64,000 nucleotides of DNA from Adhaeribacter soli (GTDB taxonomy: Bacteria > Bacteroidota > Bacteroidia > Cytophagales > Hymenobacteraceae), in the NCBI RefSeq assembly GCF_008727925.1, contig NZ_VTWT01000006.1, positions 1-64,000 on the forward strand, read 5' to 3'. The position numbers and the translations under genes were made by a program. Numbering within the stretch: position 1 is the stretch's first letter; each line of letters opens with the position of its first letter. The notes beneath the pieces were generated by a model that was not told the origin of the DNA, ran no database searches, and saw nothing but the letters and a program-made list of their open reading frames with translations. Shown here piece by piece: positions 16,926 to 28,700 of this stretch.

Positions 16926-19343
16926 ATGAAGCAATCATTACTAGGTAAAATCAAAGGGTTGGTATTAAAGGGAGGTGTAAGCGGGATGTTAGGAATTGTC
17001 CTGATTCAGATCCCGACATATGCAATTCCTGCCGGCTTCGATTACCGTACCCGCCAATCCGGTGCCTGGAATAATGTTGCCACCTGGCAAAGAACTCCAA
17101 CCGGTACTCAAAGCTGGGCCAACATAATTGATCCTGCCGATATTCCGGACAACACGGCTGATTTGATCCTAGTCAGAGCCGGGCATACGGTTACAGTAAG
17201 CACAAGCTTAACGGCTGATGATATTTCCGTGCAGGCCGGCAGCAATCTGGTAGTGAATAGCGGCGTTACCCTGAATATTGCCGATAGTCCCAATGCCAAT
17301 GACTTACGGGTATCCGGAACGCTTAGCAACAGCGGCAATATTACTAGCCTTACAGGTGCGGCCATAAGTTTTCTGAACGGGAGCGTTTACAAACATAATT
17401 TTACTACCACTTTCGGTACCATTCCTACAGCCACCTGGCAGACATTATCGACTGTGGAAATAACTGGTTATACCAATCCTGCCGGAACCCCGCAGGGTTT
17501 TGATCAGAGCTTTGGGGATTTGATCTGGAATACACCCTCTCTTTCAGTTGATGTGAATTTAAACGGTGCTTTAAGTGGTGTGATCCGGGGGAATTTTACG
17601 GTACAAAATACAAATGGCAAAACCCTTCACCTGACTTCCGATCAGGCAACGTATACTGCCACAATTAACGGCAATCTCAGTATTACCAACGGCAGCCGCT
17701 TAAATATTTCGAATGGTACGGCGTCCGGTAATTCGTTCACCTTAATTTTAAGAGGTAACCTTACGGTAGATCCAACTTCATCATTCACCCATTCTAATAA
17801 TGGCTCTTTCGGAAAATTGCAACTTACCAATACCAGCCTTATTTCCACTCCTCCGGCCGCCAATTTGGGCAATATGGACTGGTTAGTTACCAGTACCGGT
17901 ATGGTTACTTTGCTGAATGATGTATCGATTGCCTCTTCCCGAACCTTTACGGTAAATGGCCGCTTAGATATGGGCACAAATGCCTTGCAAGGTAGCGGGA
18001 AGTTTTTTTTGGGGAACTTCGGAACGTTAGGGATTGGATCACCGGCTGGTATTACCACCTCCGGTGCTACCGGTAATATTCAGGTTACGGGAACCCGCAC
18101 TTTTCTGGCAGCAAACTATATTTACAATGGCACCGCTGCTCAGGTAACCGGAAACGGTATTCCAACCCTGGTTAAAAGCCTTACGGTAGAGAATCCTGCC
18201 GGGCTTACTCTTTCCAGGCAAGTAGGAGTGAATGAAATGCTGGACCTTAAACAAGGCGCGCTTAAATCTACTGTCGCTAACAATGTTGTGTTAAATGCTG
18301 GTGCTATTACATCCTCCAGCGAAGGTGGAGTTAGTTTTGTAGATGGGCCAATGGCTTATAACGTAAACACTACTTCGCCGATCAGCCTTAGATTTCCGGT
18401 AGGTAAAAACGGTAAGGGGCGGACTATTACTTTGGAAATAGCCCAGGATGCTTCAACATTAACCTCCTACACGGTAGAGCAGGTAGAAGGCGCTCCCCCA
18501 ACCAGAACCTTACCGGCCAGCGTAGACCGGGTTTCGCAGGTACGGTATTTTAAAATAAATAAAAGCGCCGGCGCCAACTTAACGCAAGGCTTTGTGAAAT
18601 TTACCTATGGCACCGACGATGGCGTAACTCAGAAAGAAATGCTTACCATCGTTAAATCGAACGCGTCAAATCAATGGGAAGATATTGGCCTTGGAGGTGC
18701 CGGTGGTACTGCCGATGGCACGGGTGAAATTCAGTCAGCTGTTTCCTTTACTACTTTTAGCGATTTTGTTTTAGCCAACGCAAAAAACGGCGCTAACCCA
18801 CTGCCGGTTGAATTAAAGTCTTTCACAGCCAAAGCCTCAGGAAAGTCGGTGTTACTTAATTGGGAAACTGCTTCTGAAAAAGATAATGCTTACTTTATAG
18901 TAGAACGCAGCCACAACGCTAAAGAATTTAAAGCACTAGGTAAATTAGAAGGCAAAGGCGCTTCGGCAACGCTTCAGCACTATAATTTCACTGATAATAC
19001 TCCTCTGGCTGGGTTATCTTACTACCGGTTGAAGCAAGTGGATTTTAATAGTGGTTTTACTTATTCCCCTGTTGTTAGCGTGAAGGCAATTGTAAAAGAT
19101 GCTGAAATGCTGATTTATCCGAATCCGGCCGTGGATGTTGTTAACCTGGAGTTGAAAAATGTAACAGATGTCGCCCTGATACGGGTCGTTAACATGTTTG
19201 GCCAGGAAGTCATCAGAAAATCGATCGATAATGGGATGGAATTTCAGTTGAATATTGAAGCCCTGCCTCTAGGAGCTTATCAGATTATTAGTGAAACCGC
19301 ACAGGAAAGACACATTTCAAGGTTTATAAAAGCAGCAAAATAA
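16926..19343 (+). CDS. Secreted protein with T9SS sorting domain (805 aa)
   Basis: The N-terminus has a signal-peptide-like hydrophobic stretch (GMLGIVLIQIPTYAIPAG, residues 20-37). Residues about 40-500 are rich in Asn, Thr, Gly and regularly spaced hydrophobics, as in beta-helix or beta-sandwich adhesins. A block FPVGKNGKGRTITLEI (about 490) is shared with the next two genes. Residues 625-725 are a FnIII-like module (NPLPVELKSF, LNWETASEKDNAYF, YYRLKQVD). Residues 730-805 are a type A T9SS sorting domain (YPNPAVDVVNLEL, then the KF-rich end). It should be exported by the Sec and T9SS systems and attached to or released from the cell surface. It is the first of four paralogs in a row; no enzymatic motif is visible. 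Confidence 0.88.
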   Translation: MKQSLLGKIKGLVLKGGVSGMLGIVLIQIPTYAIPAGFDYRTRQSGAWNNVATWQRTPTGTQSWANIIDPADIPDNTADLILVRAGHTVTVSTSLTADDISVQAGSNLVVNSGVTLNIADSPNANDLRVSGTLSNSGNITSLTGAAISFLNGSVYKHNFTTTFGTIPTATWQTLSTVEITGYTNPAGTPQGFDQSFGDLIWNTPSLSVDVNLNGALSGVIRGNFTVQNTNGKTLHLTSDQATYTATINGNLSITNGSRLNISNGTASGNSFTLILRGNLTVDPTSSFTHSNNGSFGKLQLTNTSLISTPPAANLGNMDWLVTSTGMVTLLNDVSIASSRTFTVNGRLDMGTNALQGSGKFFLGNFGTLGIGSPAGITTSGATGNIQVTGTRTFLAANYIYNGTAAQVTGNGIPTLVKSLTVENPAGLTLSRQVGVNEMLDLKQGALKSTVANNVVLNAGAITSSSEGGVSFVDGPMAYNVNTTSPISLRFPVGKNGKGRTITLEIAQDASTLTSYTVEQVEGAPPTRTLPASVDRVSQVRYFKINKSAGANLTQGFVKFTYGTDDGVTQKEMLTIVKSNASNQWEDIGLGGAGGTADGTGEIQSAVSFTTFSDFVLANAKNGANPLPVELKSFTAKASGKSVLLNWETASEKDNAYFIVERSHNAKEFKALGKLEGKGASATLQHYNFTDNTPLAGLSYYRLKQVDFNSGFTYSPVVSVKAIVKDAEMLIYPNPAVDVVNLELKNVTDVALIRVVNMFGQEVIRKSIDNGMEFQLNIEALPLGAYQIISETAQERHISRFIKAAK

Positions 19344-19381
19344 CGCCATTAGGTATTTGCCGCGAGGTAATTATTGACTCT

Positions 19382-19413
19382 GAAGCACCTGCAATTGCAG
19401 GTGCTTTTTTTTA
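19382..19413 (+). terminator. Terminator after the first T9SS cargo gene
   Basis: GAAGCACCTGCAATTGCAGGTGCTTTTTTT: the stem AGCACCTGC / GCAGGTGCT has a minimal loop, then a T-run. It shows the four cargo genes are not one operon. Confidence 0.85.
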
Positions 19414-19935
19414 TACCAGACTTATTAGCAAAATAGGCAAACAGGAGCTTTTAAAAGGTTTACAAGCTTGTAAATGACAGGAATTAGCCCCTCGATAGAA
19501 AACGCTGTTGCTGCACATTCAGAATTCAGAAGGTTTTCATACTAAGATTGCCTGGCCTTTCGGCTCCAAATCATGGTCGCCGAACTGGTAGAAGATGATC
19601 CATTTAAATACCTAACACTTAAATATTTAAAGATGTTATTCATGTTTTATAAATATGAATTAATAAATATTAGAATAGTTAAAAAAAAGAATCTTCAACA
19701 AACAAGGTAACTTAACGGGAAAGTATTATACTGTTTTAATGAGGGTGTTTTCTATTCGTTTAAATTCCTTTAGATTAGTGGTGTTAAATAAATGTTGCAT
19801 GTTTTGAAGTTAATAAAATATTGGTAAAGTTATAATAATTGCTTTAGGGTAATTTTTTTAAGCTAGTGATTTAAATACTATTTTAACAGACATCATTGAA
19901 TCAAAAATTTAAACTTTCATCTAAACTAAATACTT
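19414..19935. other. Intergenic region before the second T9SS cargo gene
   Basis: About 520 bp, increasingly AT-rich towards the gene. No reading frame or clear promoter box was found. The first 200 bp are less AT-rich and could be decayed coding sequence, but nothing is recognisable. Confidence 0.4.
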
Positions 19936-22386
19936 ATGAATCGAATTTTACCCAATCGTTTTTCTGAAAAGGTCTGGCAGCAGCGCCTTGGCCTGGTTTT
20001 ACTAATGGCTTTCTTTCTGCCGCTTCAGGTTTTCGCGCAAGCTGGCTACAAATTTCGAACGAAACAGTCCGGTAACTGGAGTGATATTACAACCTGGGAA
20101 CGTATAGCTATTACGAACGGTACAACCTGGTCGAATCTTCCCAACGGTGCTAACCCGCCGAACCAAAACGCAGGCCAGATCACCATTCGCCCAGGGCACG
20201 AAGTTACTGTTACGGTGAAAGCTCACGCAGATGAACTGGTTGTTGAGGCCGGAGGGATCTTAGCCGTTAACGACACCCTCAATATCTGGGATGCCGGCAA
20301 TGCAACGGATATGGTGGTATTTGGTACCGTTAAGAATTCCGGGATTATTTTCAAAGCATCTACCAGCGTTACAATTGAATTTAATGCTAACAGTGTTTAT
20401 AAGCATATGCATACTTCCAGTTATGGAAGAATTCCGGTGGCAGCCTGGGATCCTCGCTCCACGGTAGAAATTCTGGGCCTTACCACCCCGTCTGATGGTG
20501 CATTCCTTTCTACTTATAACCAGGAATTCGGGAACCTTACCTGGAATACCCCCAACTTAGGGAATACCATTAACCTTTCCGGAGCGCTGGCAAAAATCAA
20601 CGGCAATTTTAATGTTATTTCCACGAATGGGAAGGTGCTGGTACTTGGTAATTCAACAGCTTATAATAACCCAACCACAGCCTATACTTTAACCATAGGT
20701 GGCAATCTGAACCTGCTTGGCGGGGCTTTGAACCTCGGAGGTACTGCTGTAGCTTTTGAAGCCAAATTAAACCTGGGCGGAGACCTGAATATTGATGGAA
20801 CCGGCAATCTTCGCTCTGCCAATACAAATACGCCTGCAAAGATCATTTTCAATGGGGTGGATAAAAAGCTTACCCTGGCAAATGCAGCCAATAATACCTC
20901 TATTAACGGTGCCTCCATTAATTATGAAGTGGCAAGTGGCTCCAGCTTATCTTTAGCATCTGACCTCAACGTTTCAACCGGCCGCAGCTTTGTAGTGAAT
21001 GGAGAACTGCAAACCAATGCTAATGTAATTAGAGGCGGAGGCAATTTTGTACTCAACTTCGGAAGTATCTTCGGTGTTGGTTCTCCATCCGGAATTACTT
21101 CTGTTGGCGCAGCTGGCAATATTCAGGTTACCGGCATTCGTTCTTACGGTGGTTTGGTAACCTATATTTATAATGGCACCAGCCCTCAAATTACCGGCGA
21201 TGGTTTACCAACTTTAATTACGGATCTGACCATAAATAATAATTCCGGCATTACCCTTTCGAGGGAGGTTACTGTAAATAACCTGCTTAAAATGAACGAA
21301 GGTATCCTGAAAACCAATGGTAATAATTTGATCGTTGCCAGTTCCGGTAACATTCAAATGCCTTCTGCCGATAGAATCAGTTTTATTGAAGGAGGCCTGA
21401 CGCATTCAATAGAAACAACGTCTACTGTTACCCTGGAGTTTCCGTTAGGCAAAAACGGAAAATACCGCCCGGTTATTCTGGAGATCAGCCAGGCTTCATC
21501 AACTCCGACTACCTATACCGCAGAGCAATTTGAAGGTGCCTATCCTACAGCACGCCCGCTTCCGTCGTCAGGTTCTTTAGACCGGGTATCGACAGTGCGT
21601 TATTTCCGGATCACCCAAAGCCCGGCAGCGCCTTTAAACGAAGGACTTGTTACGTTAAACTATGGTTCGGATGATGGGGTTGTGGATCCTAATACCTTAA
21701 GTATTGCTAAATCGACAGTTGCGGGTCCGTGGATGGATCTGGACGGCACCGCCTCTTTGGGATCGGGAGCAACCGCAGGCACAGTGGTGGCCCTGTTCAA
21801 TGAATTCAGCGATTTTGTGCTGGCTAATAAAATTGGCGGGAACAACCCATTGCCGGTAGAACTTATCAGCTTTTCTGCCAGGGAAAAAGAAAAGGCAGTT
21901 GAATTGAACTGGGCAACTGCTTCGGAAAAGAACAGCGCTTACTTTGATGTAGAAAGAAGCTTTAATTCCCGCAATTTCGAAGCGATCGGCCGGATGGAAG
22001 CTGCCGGAAATACTTCTGTTAAAAGAAACTATCAGTTTCTGGATGCTGCTGCTAAAGCCGGGATCGTATATTACCGCCTGAAGCAAACCGATCTGGACGG
22101 CACCTTCACTTATTCGGAAGTAAGATCTGTGGCTGTTACCGGTAAAGTAAATTCGGTGGTGTTTTATCCAAACCCGGTTAAATCGATGCTGAACATTGAA
22201 GTTACAGGAACGAATTCGGTAATAAGGGTAATAAATACCTTAGGTCAGGAAGTGCTTCAGAGAAAAATTAATGGTGCATCTTCGGTCCAGTTAGATGTTA
22301 GTTCGCTGCCAAATGGTAGCTACCAGCTCATTACCGAAAACGACCAACAAAAATCAGTTAGCAGGTTTATGAAAATTGTGCAGTAA
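19936..22386 (+). CDS. Secreted protein with T9SS sorting domain (816 aa)
   Basis: This is a paralog of the preceding gene along its whole length. The signal peptide covers residues 1-36 (LGLVLLMAFFLPLQVFAQ, cleavage after FAQ likely). The mature start YKFRTKQSGNWSDITTWER parallels FDYRTRQSGAWNNVATWQR in the neighbour. A long Asn/Thr/Gly-rich beta domain follows, then the shared FPLGKNGKYRPVILEI block (about residue 505), a FnIII-like module (637-735) and a T9SS type A sorting domain (about 743-816, FYPNPVKSMLNIEV). It is probably a surface adhesin or matrix protein. It has its own AT-rich upstream region and terminator. Confidence 0.88.
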   Translation: MNRILPNRFSEKVWQQRLGLVLLMAFFLPLQVFAQAGYKFRTKQSGNWSDITTWERIAITNGTTWSNLPNGANPPNQNAGQITIRPGHEVTVTVKAHADELVVEAGGILAVNDTLNIWDAGNATDMVVFGTVKNSGIIFKASTSVTIEFNANSVYKHMHTSSYGRIPVAAWDPRSTVEILGLTTPSDGAFLSTYNQEFGNLTWNTPNLGNTINLSGALAKINGNFNVISTNGKVLVLGNSTAYNNPTTAYTLTIGGNLNLLGGALNLGGTAVAFEAKLNLGGDLNIDGTGNLRSANTNTPAKIIFNGVDKKLTLANAANNTSINGASINYEVASGSSLSLASDLNVSTGRSFVVNGELQTNANVIRGGGNFVLNFGSIFGVGSPSGITSVGAAGNIQVTGIRSYGGLVTYIYNGTSPQITGDGLPTLITDLTINNNSGITLSREVTVNNLLKMNEGILKTNGNNLIVASSGNIQMPSADRISFIEGGLTHSIETTSTVTLEFPLGKNGKYRPVILEISQASSTPTTYTAEQFEGAYPTARPLPSSGSLDRVSTVRYFRITQSPAAPLNEGLVTLNYGSDDGVVDPNTLSIAKSTVAGPWMDLDGTASLGSGATAGTVVALFNEFSDFVLANKIGGNNPLPVELISFSAREKEKAVELNWATASEKNSAYFDVERSFNSRNFEAIGRMEAAGNTSVKRNYQFLDAAAKAGIVYYRLKQTDLDGTFTYSEVRSVAVTGKVNSVVFYPNPVKSMLNIEVTGTNSVIRVINTLGQEVLQRKINGASSVQLDVSSLPNGSYQLITENDQQKSVSRFMKIVQ

Positions 22387-22403
22387 TTGATAAGAACTCC
22401 AGT

Positions 22404-22437
22404 AAAAGGCACCCGGTTATCCGGGCGCCTTTTTTTA
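22404..22437 (+). terminator. Terminator after the second T9SS cargo gene
   Basis: AAAAGGCACCCGG-TTAT-CCGGGCGCCTTTTTTT, 18 bp after the stop. Confidence 0.85.
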
Positions 22438-22596
22438 TGCCCTGCGTCTCTGGGTTAGCAAAGCAATGGTTTATTTCAGGGGGAGGCTTTGAAGATTATC
22501 CTAGCCCTATGAGATTCAGGAATAGTAAAGTCTTCTTATAATTTAGCGAATGACCTGTTTCTTATAGTAGGTAACATAAATTTAATTAACATCTGA

Positions 22597-22627
22597 TTTA
22601 TTATAAAGGAATGGTTTAGTATCTTTG
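22597..22627 (+). promoter_or_regulatory. Promoter of the 2128-aa T9SS cargo gene
   Basis: TTTA (22597-22600) and TATCTTTG (22620-22627) are 19 nt apart, close to the Bacteroidota consensus. The predicted start is near 22634, giving a leader of about 90 nt. The rest of 22438-22723 is AT-rich without features. Confidence 0.55.
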
Positions 22628-22723
22628 AAGTTGATATTATGAGGATATTTTTTTGGACTAATAAGTTGGTTTGAAAATATTTAATTCATAGTCTTAGCAG
22701 GAACCTTATTTAAATTTCTTTAT

Positions 22724-25700
22724 ATGAAGCATTTTTTACCCTCCAGTTTTTTCCGCCGAAAGCATAGCGTTTTCTTAGCCGGGCTTTTATTTTGGTTGTT
22801 GCCGCAGTTGAGTTGGGGGCAGTTATCAATTACTGATGCTACAACAAAAACAATTGATTTTGGTACAACCGTAAGTGGAGTAAATAATGGGGCTTTTAAT
22901 GCCTCAGGATTTCTGATAACCCCAACTACCGGAAAACTAGATGCTGATGCCTGGGCAATAACTGGTTGGAGTGATGGGGATAAAGATTTTGCTGTTGAAA
23001 AAACAGGAACAAATGATTTAGGCAGAGGAACCTACACAGGAACCGGAACCACTAATACCACTACTGGTGGTATATATGCCTTAACCGGATCACCGGCTTC
23101 ATCAACCAATACTGCTTTAATGATACAACCTACAGGAACCGAATGGTCACCTGGAACGATTACGCTTCGTATTAAAAATGATCACGCTACTGATATTATC
23201 ACCAGCATAGACATTGCTTATGATATTTTGATAAGAAATAATGAAAATAGATCCAACTCATTTAATTTTTCTTATTCTTCCGATAATAATAGCTACATAA
23301 ATGTAGGTGCCCTGGATTATGTTTCTCCGCTGACTTCTAATTCTACAAGCTTCGTAAAAGTTGGAGGTACTAGCCCGAGTAGATCTACCACTATCAATGG
23401 CTTGAATATTCTTCCGGGGCAATATTTTTATATTCGCTGGACTGGAGATGAGGCAGGTGGATCAGGCTCAATGGATGAATTTGCCCTGGATGATATTAAG
23501 GTAACTCCTGTCTTAACCCCTGTTGTTTCTACTCCAACTATTACTACATCAAATCTGGCCACACTTTCATATTGTGCCGGTAATACGGTTACCGTTGAAT
23601 TTACTACCACCGGTACTTATAATGCAGGCAACGTATTTACCGCGCAACTTTCTGATGCGTCCGGTTCGTTTACTTCACCAATCCAATCGGCAACCGGTAC
23701 AAATCCGATTTCCCTTACTATCCCGACAACTGCTGCTACTGGTAATGCATATAAAGTACGGGTAATCGCTTCCGATCCGGCAACAGAAGGTTCTGCAAGT
23801 GCTGCTTTCACCATTAATGCAAAGCCTGCAACAAACAATACTTCCGTATCTCCGGGCTCCGATCAAACAGTAGATCTGGCTACCACCGGCAGCTTGCTTA
23901 CCGCCAGTGCGGCTGAACCATCAACTTTTTCCTGGAAGTTTGGAGCAAGTGCTTCAGGACCCTTCAACAACACCATAGCCGGAATTTCCTCTAATGCCTA
24001 TACCATAACCGGATCACATTTCCCTGGAGCCGGTGAGTATTACCTGGTTGCTGAGGCAACATCGAACGGCCCTTGCAGTACCATTGGTATTAGTAATCCG
24101 GTAAAAGTAACCGTTACGGCATCCCAGCCAATTATTTCTACTTCAGTAACTTCTTTGTTGGCTTTCAGCGCACCTGCGGGCACCACAGGTGAGTCGTTAG
24201 AACAATCTTATACCTTAACCGGTTCTGCTTTGGCAGGCGATGTAACCATAACAGCTCCTTTACATTATAAAGTCTCCTTTTCTTCGGGGAGTAATTATAG
24301 CAACCAGTTAACCCTTAGTCCGGTAAGCGGAGCGGTTAATGCAACTATTTACGTAGTTTATGATCCGGCTGTAGCAGGCACTCATAATGGCAGCATTTCC
24401 CATACGAGCTTAAATGCTACTACTAAAGAGGTAGCGGTTTCCGGAAGCAGCAATCCAACAATCAGTATTACCGGAACTCAGCTTACTTTCTCCGCGTTGG
24501 CTGGTGGCCAGTCTGCAGAACAATCATACCAAATTTCAGGAACGGCTTTAACTTCAGATGTTCAGGTTGCTGCCCCAGCTCATTTTAAAATTACTAAAAC
24601 AGCTGGAACAGGCTATGCCGGTTCATTACTGTTTACTCCTAATAGTAATGGCGTCGTTAATGCAACTATTTATGTGGTTTATGCACCTACGGTGGGCGGG
24701 GCTCATTCCGGCGACATTCAGCATGCAAGCGCCGGCGCTTCGGTTGTGTTGTTAGGGGTAAGCGGTAATAGTACTCCAACCTTACAGGTTACCGGTACTT
24801 TTACTCCGGTTGCAAACCAGACAATCAATACCAACAGTACTGCTCAACAATTTTCAGTATCCGGTTCAAAGCTTACCGGCAACGTGGTTATTACGGCTCC
24901 GGCTGAATTCCAGGTATCAAGAACCAGTGCTACGACCGGTTTCAGCAATTCTGTTTCATTTACACCATCCGCAGGTTCTGTGACTAGTGATTATTGGATC
25001 CGTTTCAGCCCTACGGTTGCAGGTGCACATTCAAGTAATGTAACAGTAACTTCGGTTAATGACGGTCTTTTGACCAACATTGCTGTAAGTGGAACTGCTG
25101 TTAACCAACCAGTAACTATTCATTATTGGGCCTTTAACTCTGGTGCAGGCAGTGTGGCAAATGATAAATGGCCAATGGCAAATGCAATTAATGCGACTTC
25201 AGGTTCCGGAACAATAACGCATGATATAGCTGCAACGGAGGACTTTGCAGGTACAACTGATAATGCAGAAAGTGGATATGCAGCTGGAGCTTCTTTTTCA
25301 GCGGTGAATAGCGCCAATAATGGGAAAGCCATCGTTTTTAATGTACCTACTACTGGCTATGAGGGACTTAGCTTTAGTTTTTCGAGCAGGGTAAATGGTA
25401 CATCCGGATTTTCTACGTATGTAGTTGAATATTCAACTAATGGAACCGATTTTAACCTTGCTCAAACTTTCACCGGAAAAACAAATACTTCCTTTGCAAC
25501 ATCAACTGTTGATTTAACTTCCATTCCGGCAGCTAATAATAATCCGAACTTCAAAATAAGAATGACTATTTCCGGAGCAACTTCGTCTTCAGGGAACGTT
25601 AGGTTCGACAATATTAAATTAGCAGGCAACCTATTACCCCCAACAATTATAACCTCAAATGTAACCAATGCACCTTACTGTGCCGGCACTTCCATAAGTG

Positions 25701-28700
25701 TTGCCTTTAGCACTACAGGTACATTCGGATCTGGAAATACCTTTACAGCTCAGTTATCGGATGCCAATGGTTCCTTTGCCACACCGCTTATATCCGCTTC
25801 CGGTACCAGTCCGATCTCCGTGGGAATCCCAGGATCTGCAGTTTCAGGCAGCAATTATAAGGTTCGGGTTATTGGTTCGAGTCCGGCAACTACCGGCTCC
25901 GAAAGTGCTCCTTTCAGTATTAAAGGCACTCCGGCCAGCAATATTACTACCCTAATTACCGGTGGCCAAAGCCTGCCGGTAAACGGCACCGGAGCTACTT
26001 TAACTGTGAGTTCAGAAGAAGCTTCTATTTATACCTGGAAATTCGGAACCGACCCAAATGGACCTTACAACACCATTATTAAAAGTGGTAGTACCAATAC
26101 GTATCAGTTAACCGGCGCTGACTTTGCCGCTCCCGGTGAATACTATCTGGTTGTAGAAGCTGTTTCGGTTTGCGGGAATATTTCAGGAACCAGTAATGAA
26201 ATTAAAGTAACCGTTACTGCTCCTAAACCAGTAATTAATGTTTCTACGAACGGCCTGGCAATTTTCAATGCCCCTGCTGGGGTAAGTGGTACTTCTGCAG
26301 AGCAATCATTCACGGTTGATGGAACTGGTCTTACAGCTGATATAGTAGTTACTGCTCCGGCTCAATACCTGGTATCTGCTACTTCTGGTTCTGGTTTCAG
26401 CAATTCTGTAAATCTGGTACAAGTTTCCGGCACTGTTGCAGCTACGGTTTATGTGGTTTACGATCCATCGGTGGCCGGTACCCATACTGATTCTATAGCA
26501 CTTACCACCTCCGGAGCCACTACGAAGAAGGTAGGCGTTTCCGGCGAAAGTAATCCCTTACTTACCAGTTCAGAGACATCCTTGTCGTTTACAGCTTTGG
26601 CCAATAGCCAATCGGTAGAGAAAACCTATACTATTTCGGGTAAAAACCTGACTGCTGATTTAACGATTACTACAAACAGCAATTTTAAAATTTCTACGGT
26701 TTCAGGTTCTGGTTTTAGCACTAGTCCATTAACCATTTCGCCGGTGAACGGCGTGATCCCGAATACTACCATTTATGTGGTTTATGCCCCGGCAACCGGC
26801 GGCATTCATAATGGTTCTATTCTGAACGAAAGCGCGGGTGCCAGTACGGTTACTTTATCTGTAGATGGTAACAGTGCCCCTACTTTAAATATTACCGGTT
26901 CCTTTGCAACAGTGTCGAACCAGGTTGTTCATTCTCACAGCGTAGGTCAGTTGTTTGCTATCGCTGCCGGGAAATTAACGGGCAATGTGGTTATTTCAGC
27001 TCCAGCGAATTTTCAGGTTTCCGGAACGAGCGCAACTGCCGGCTTTACCGATATGTTAACCTTAAATCCTTCAGGGGCAGCAATCTCCGACAACATCTGG
27101 ATCAGATACAGTCCGGAGGCTGCCGGCAGCCATTCAGATTATATTACGGTTGCCAGTGTAGCCGACGGAATTTCGCAGCAAATAGCAGTAAACGGATCCA
27201 GCATTTTGGCCCCAGTAGAGATTGCCGGGGAGCTTTTGCTTGAGGATAACTTTATTGGGAAAAAGGATGATCCGATATCCGGAGCCGGCTGGACCAGCAT
27301 TAATTCCGGCAACCCGATCTTATTTTCAGAATCCGGTTTAGATTATTTAAACTATGGATCTACTAAAATCGGCACCGGAATTACAATTGCAGCTACTGGC
27401 CTCGATTATTACAAAACCTTTAAGCCAGTTAATGGCAATGGCGTATTGTACCTTTCTGCAATTATTAATACCGCCACATCTTCTACCGGTGATTATTTTC
27501 TGAATTTAACAGAACTTAATGGTAGTGGTGGTGTTACAACCGGTTACCGTGGCAGAATTTTTATCAAAAACTCCGGTAATCCCGGTTTTATTAACTTTGG
27601 TATTTCCAACACAGGCACTAGTACCATTTGGAGCGGTGATTATCCAAAAGGAATGAACCACTTGATTGTAGTTCGCTATGAGTTTAATACTTCAAATCAA
27701 ACCCAAAGCTCTACGTTATATATTAATCCAAATACTTTCTCAGAAGCAGCTTCTACTGAAAAGATTACGGCAACCGACAATACCACATCTTCCATTCCGC
27801 TTAATATCGGAGCGGTTTCTATCCGCCAGGGTAACGGCCCGGTATTGACGCTGGATGGTTTACGCGTTGGAACCGGTTGGGGAGCGGTGTTGGGTAACCC
27901 AAGTTTCATTAACCCAGTTTCTACTTTAGCGCCAGGGAATTACAACAATGTGCATATAAATGCTTCAGGTGGCGTAATTAATGCAACCGGAACTGTGGTT
28001 GTAAATAATAATTTAACCCTGACGAATGGTAAGGTAGTATTCCCAACGAATGGTGGTTTTACGGTGAACGGTACCTTTAATGGTGGCAGCGCAAATAGCT
28101 ATATTGAAGGTTTCTTAGCCCAGACCGTTGCAACTACCAATCCGGTTACCTTATTCTTCCCGGTTGCCAAGGCTGGTAATTACCGACCAATAACGCTGGA
28201 TCTTCAGCAGAATTCGGTTACACCTACGCTTTATACTGCCGAACAATTTGAAAGTAATCCGCCAACCCGCCCTCTGCCAGTTGAAACGATCAAGAATATT
28301 TCGGCGGTGCGTTATTTCTCCATTAACAAGGGTGCAGGTGCGAACGTAACGGAAGCCCTGGTAAAACTTTCTTATGGTGCTGATGATGTAGTTACCGATA
28401 AAGCCAGTCTTTCGATTGTAAAGTCGAACCCTTCGAATACCTGGGAAGACATTGGACTTGGTGGCTCCGGCGGTACCGCGAACGGAAGCGGTGAAATTCA
28501 ATCTACCGTACCATTTACAACCTTCAGCGATTTTGTGCTGGCAAACAGAATTGGTGGTACTAACCCGCTGCCGGTAGAGCTTATGAATTTTACGGCTAAG
28601 GCCAAAAACACCAGTGTTCAATTAAACTGGGAAACTGCCACCGAAAAGAACAACGCCTATTTCTCAGTTGAAAGAAGTGCCACAGGAGATAATTTTGAAG

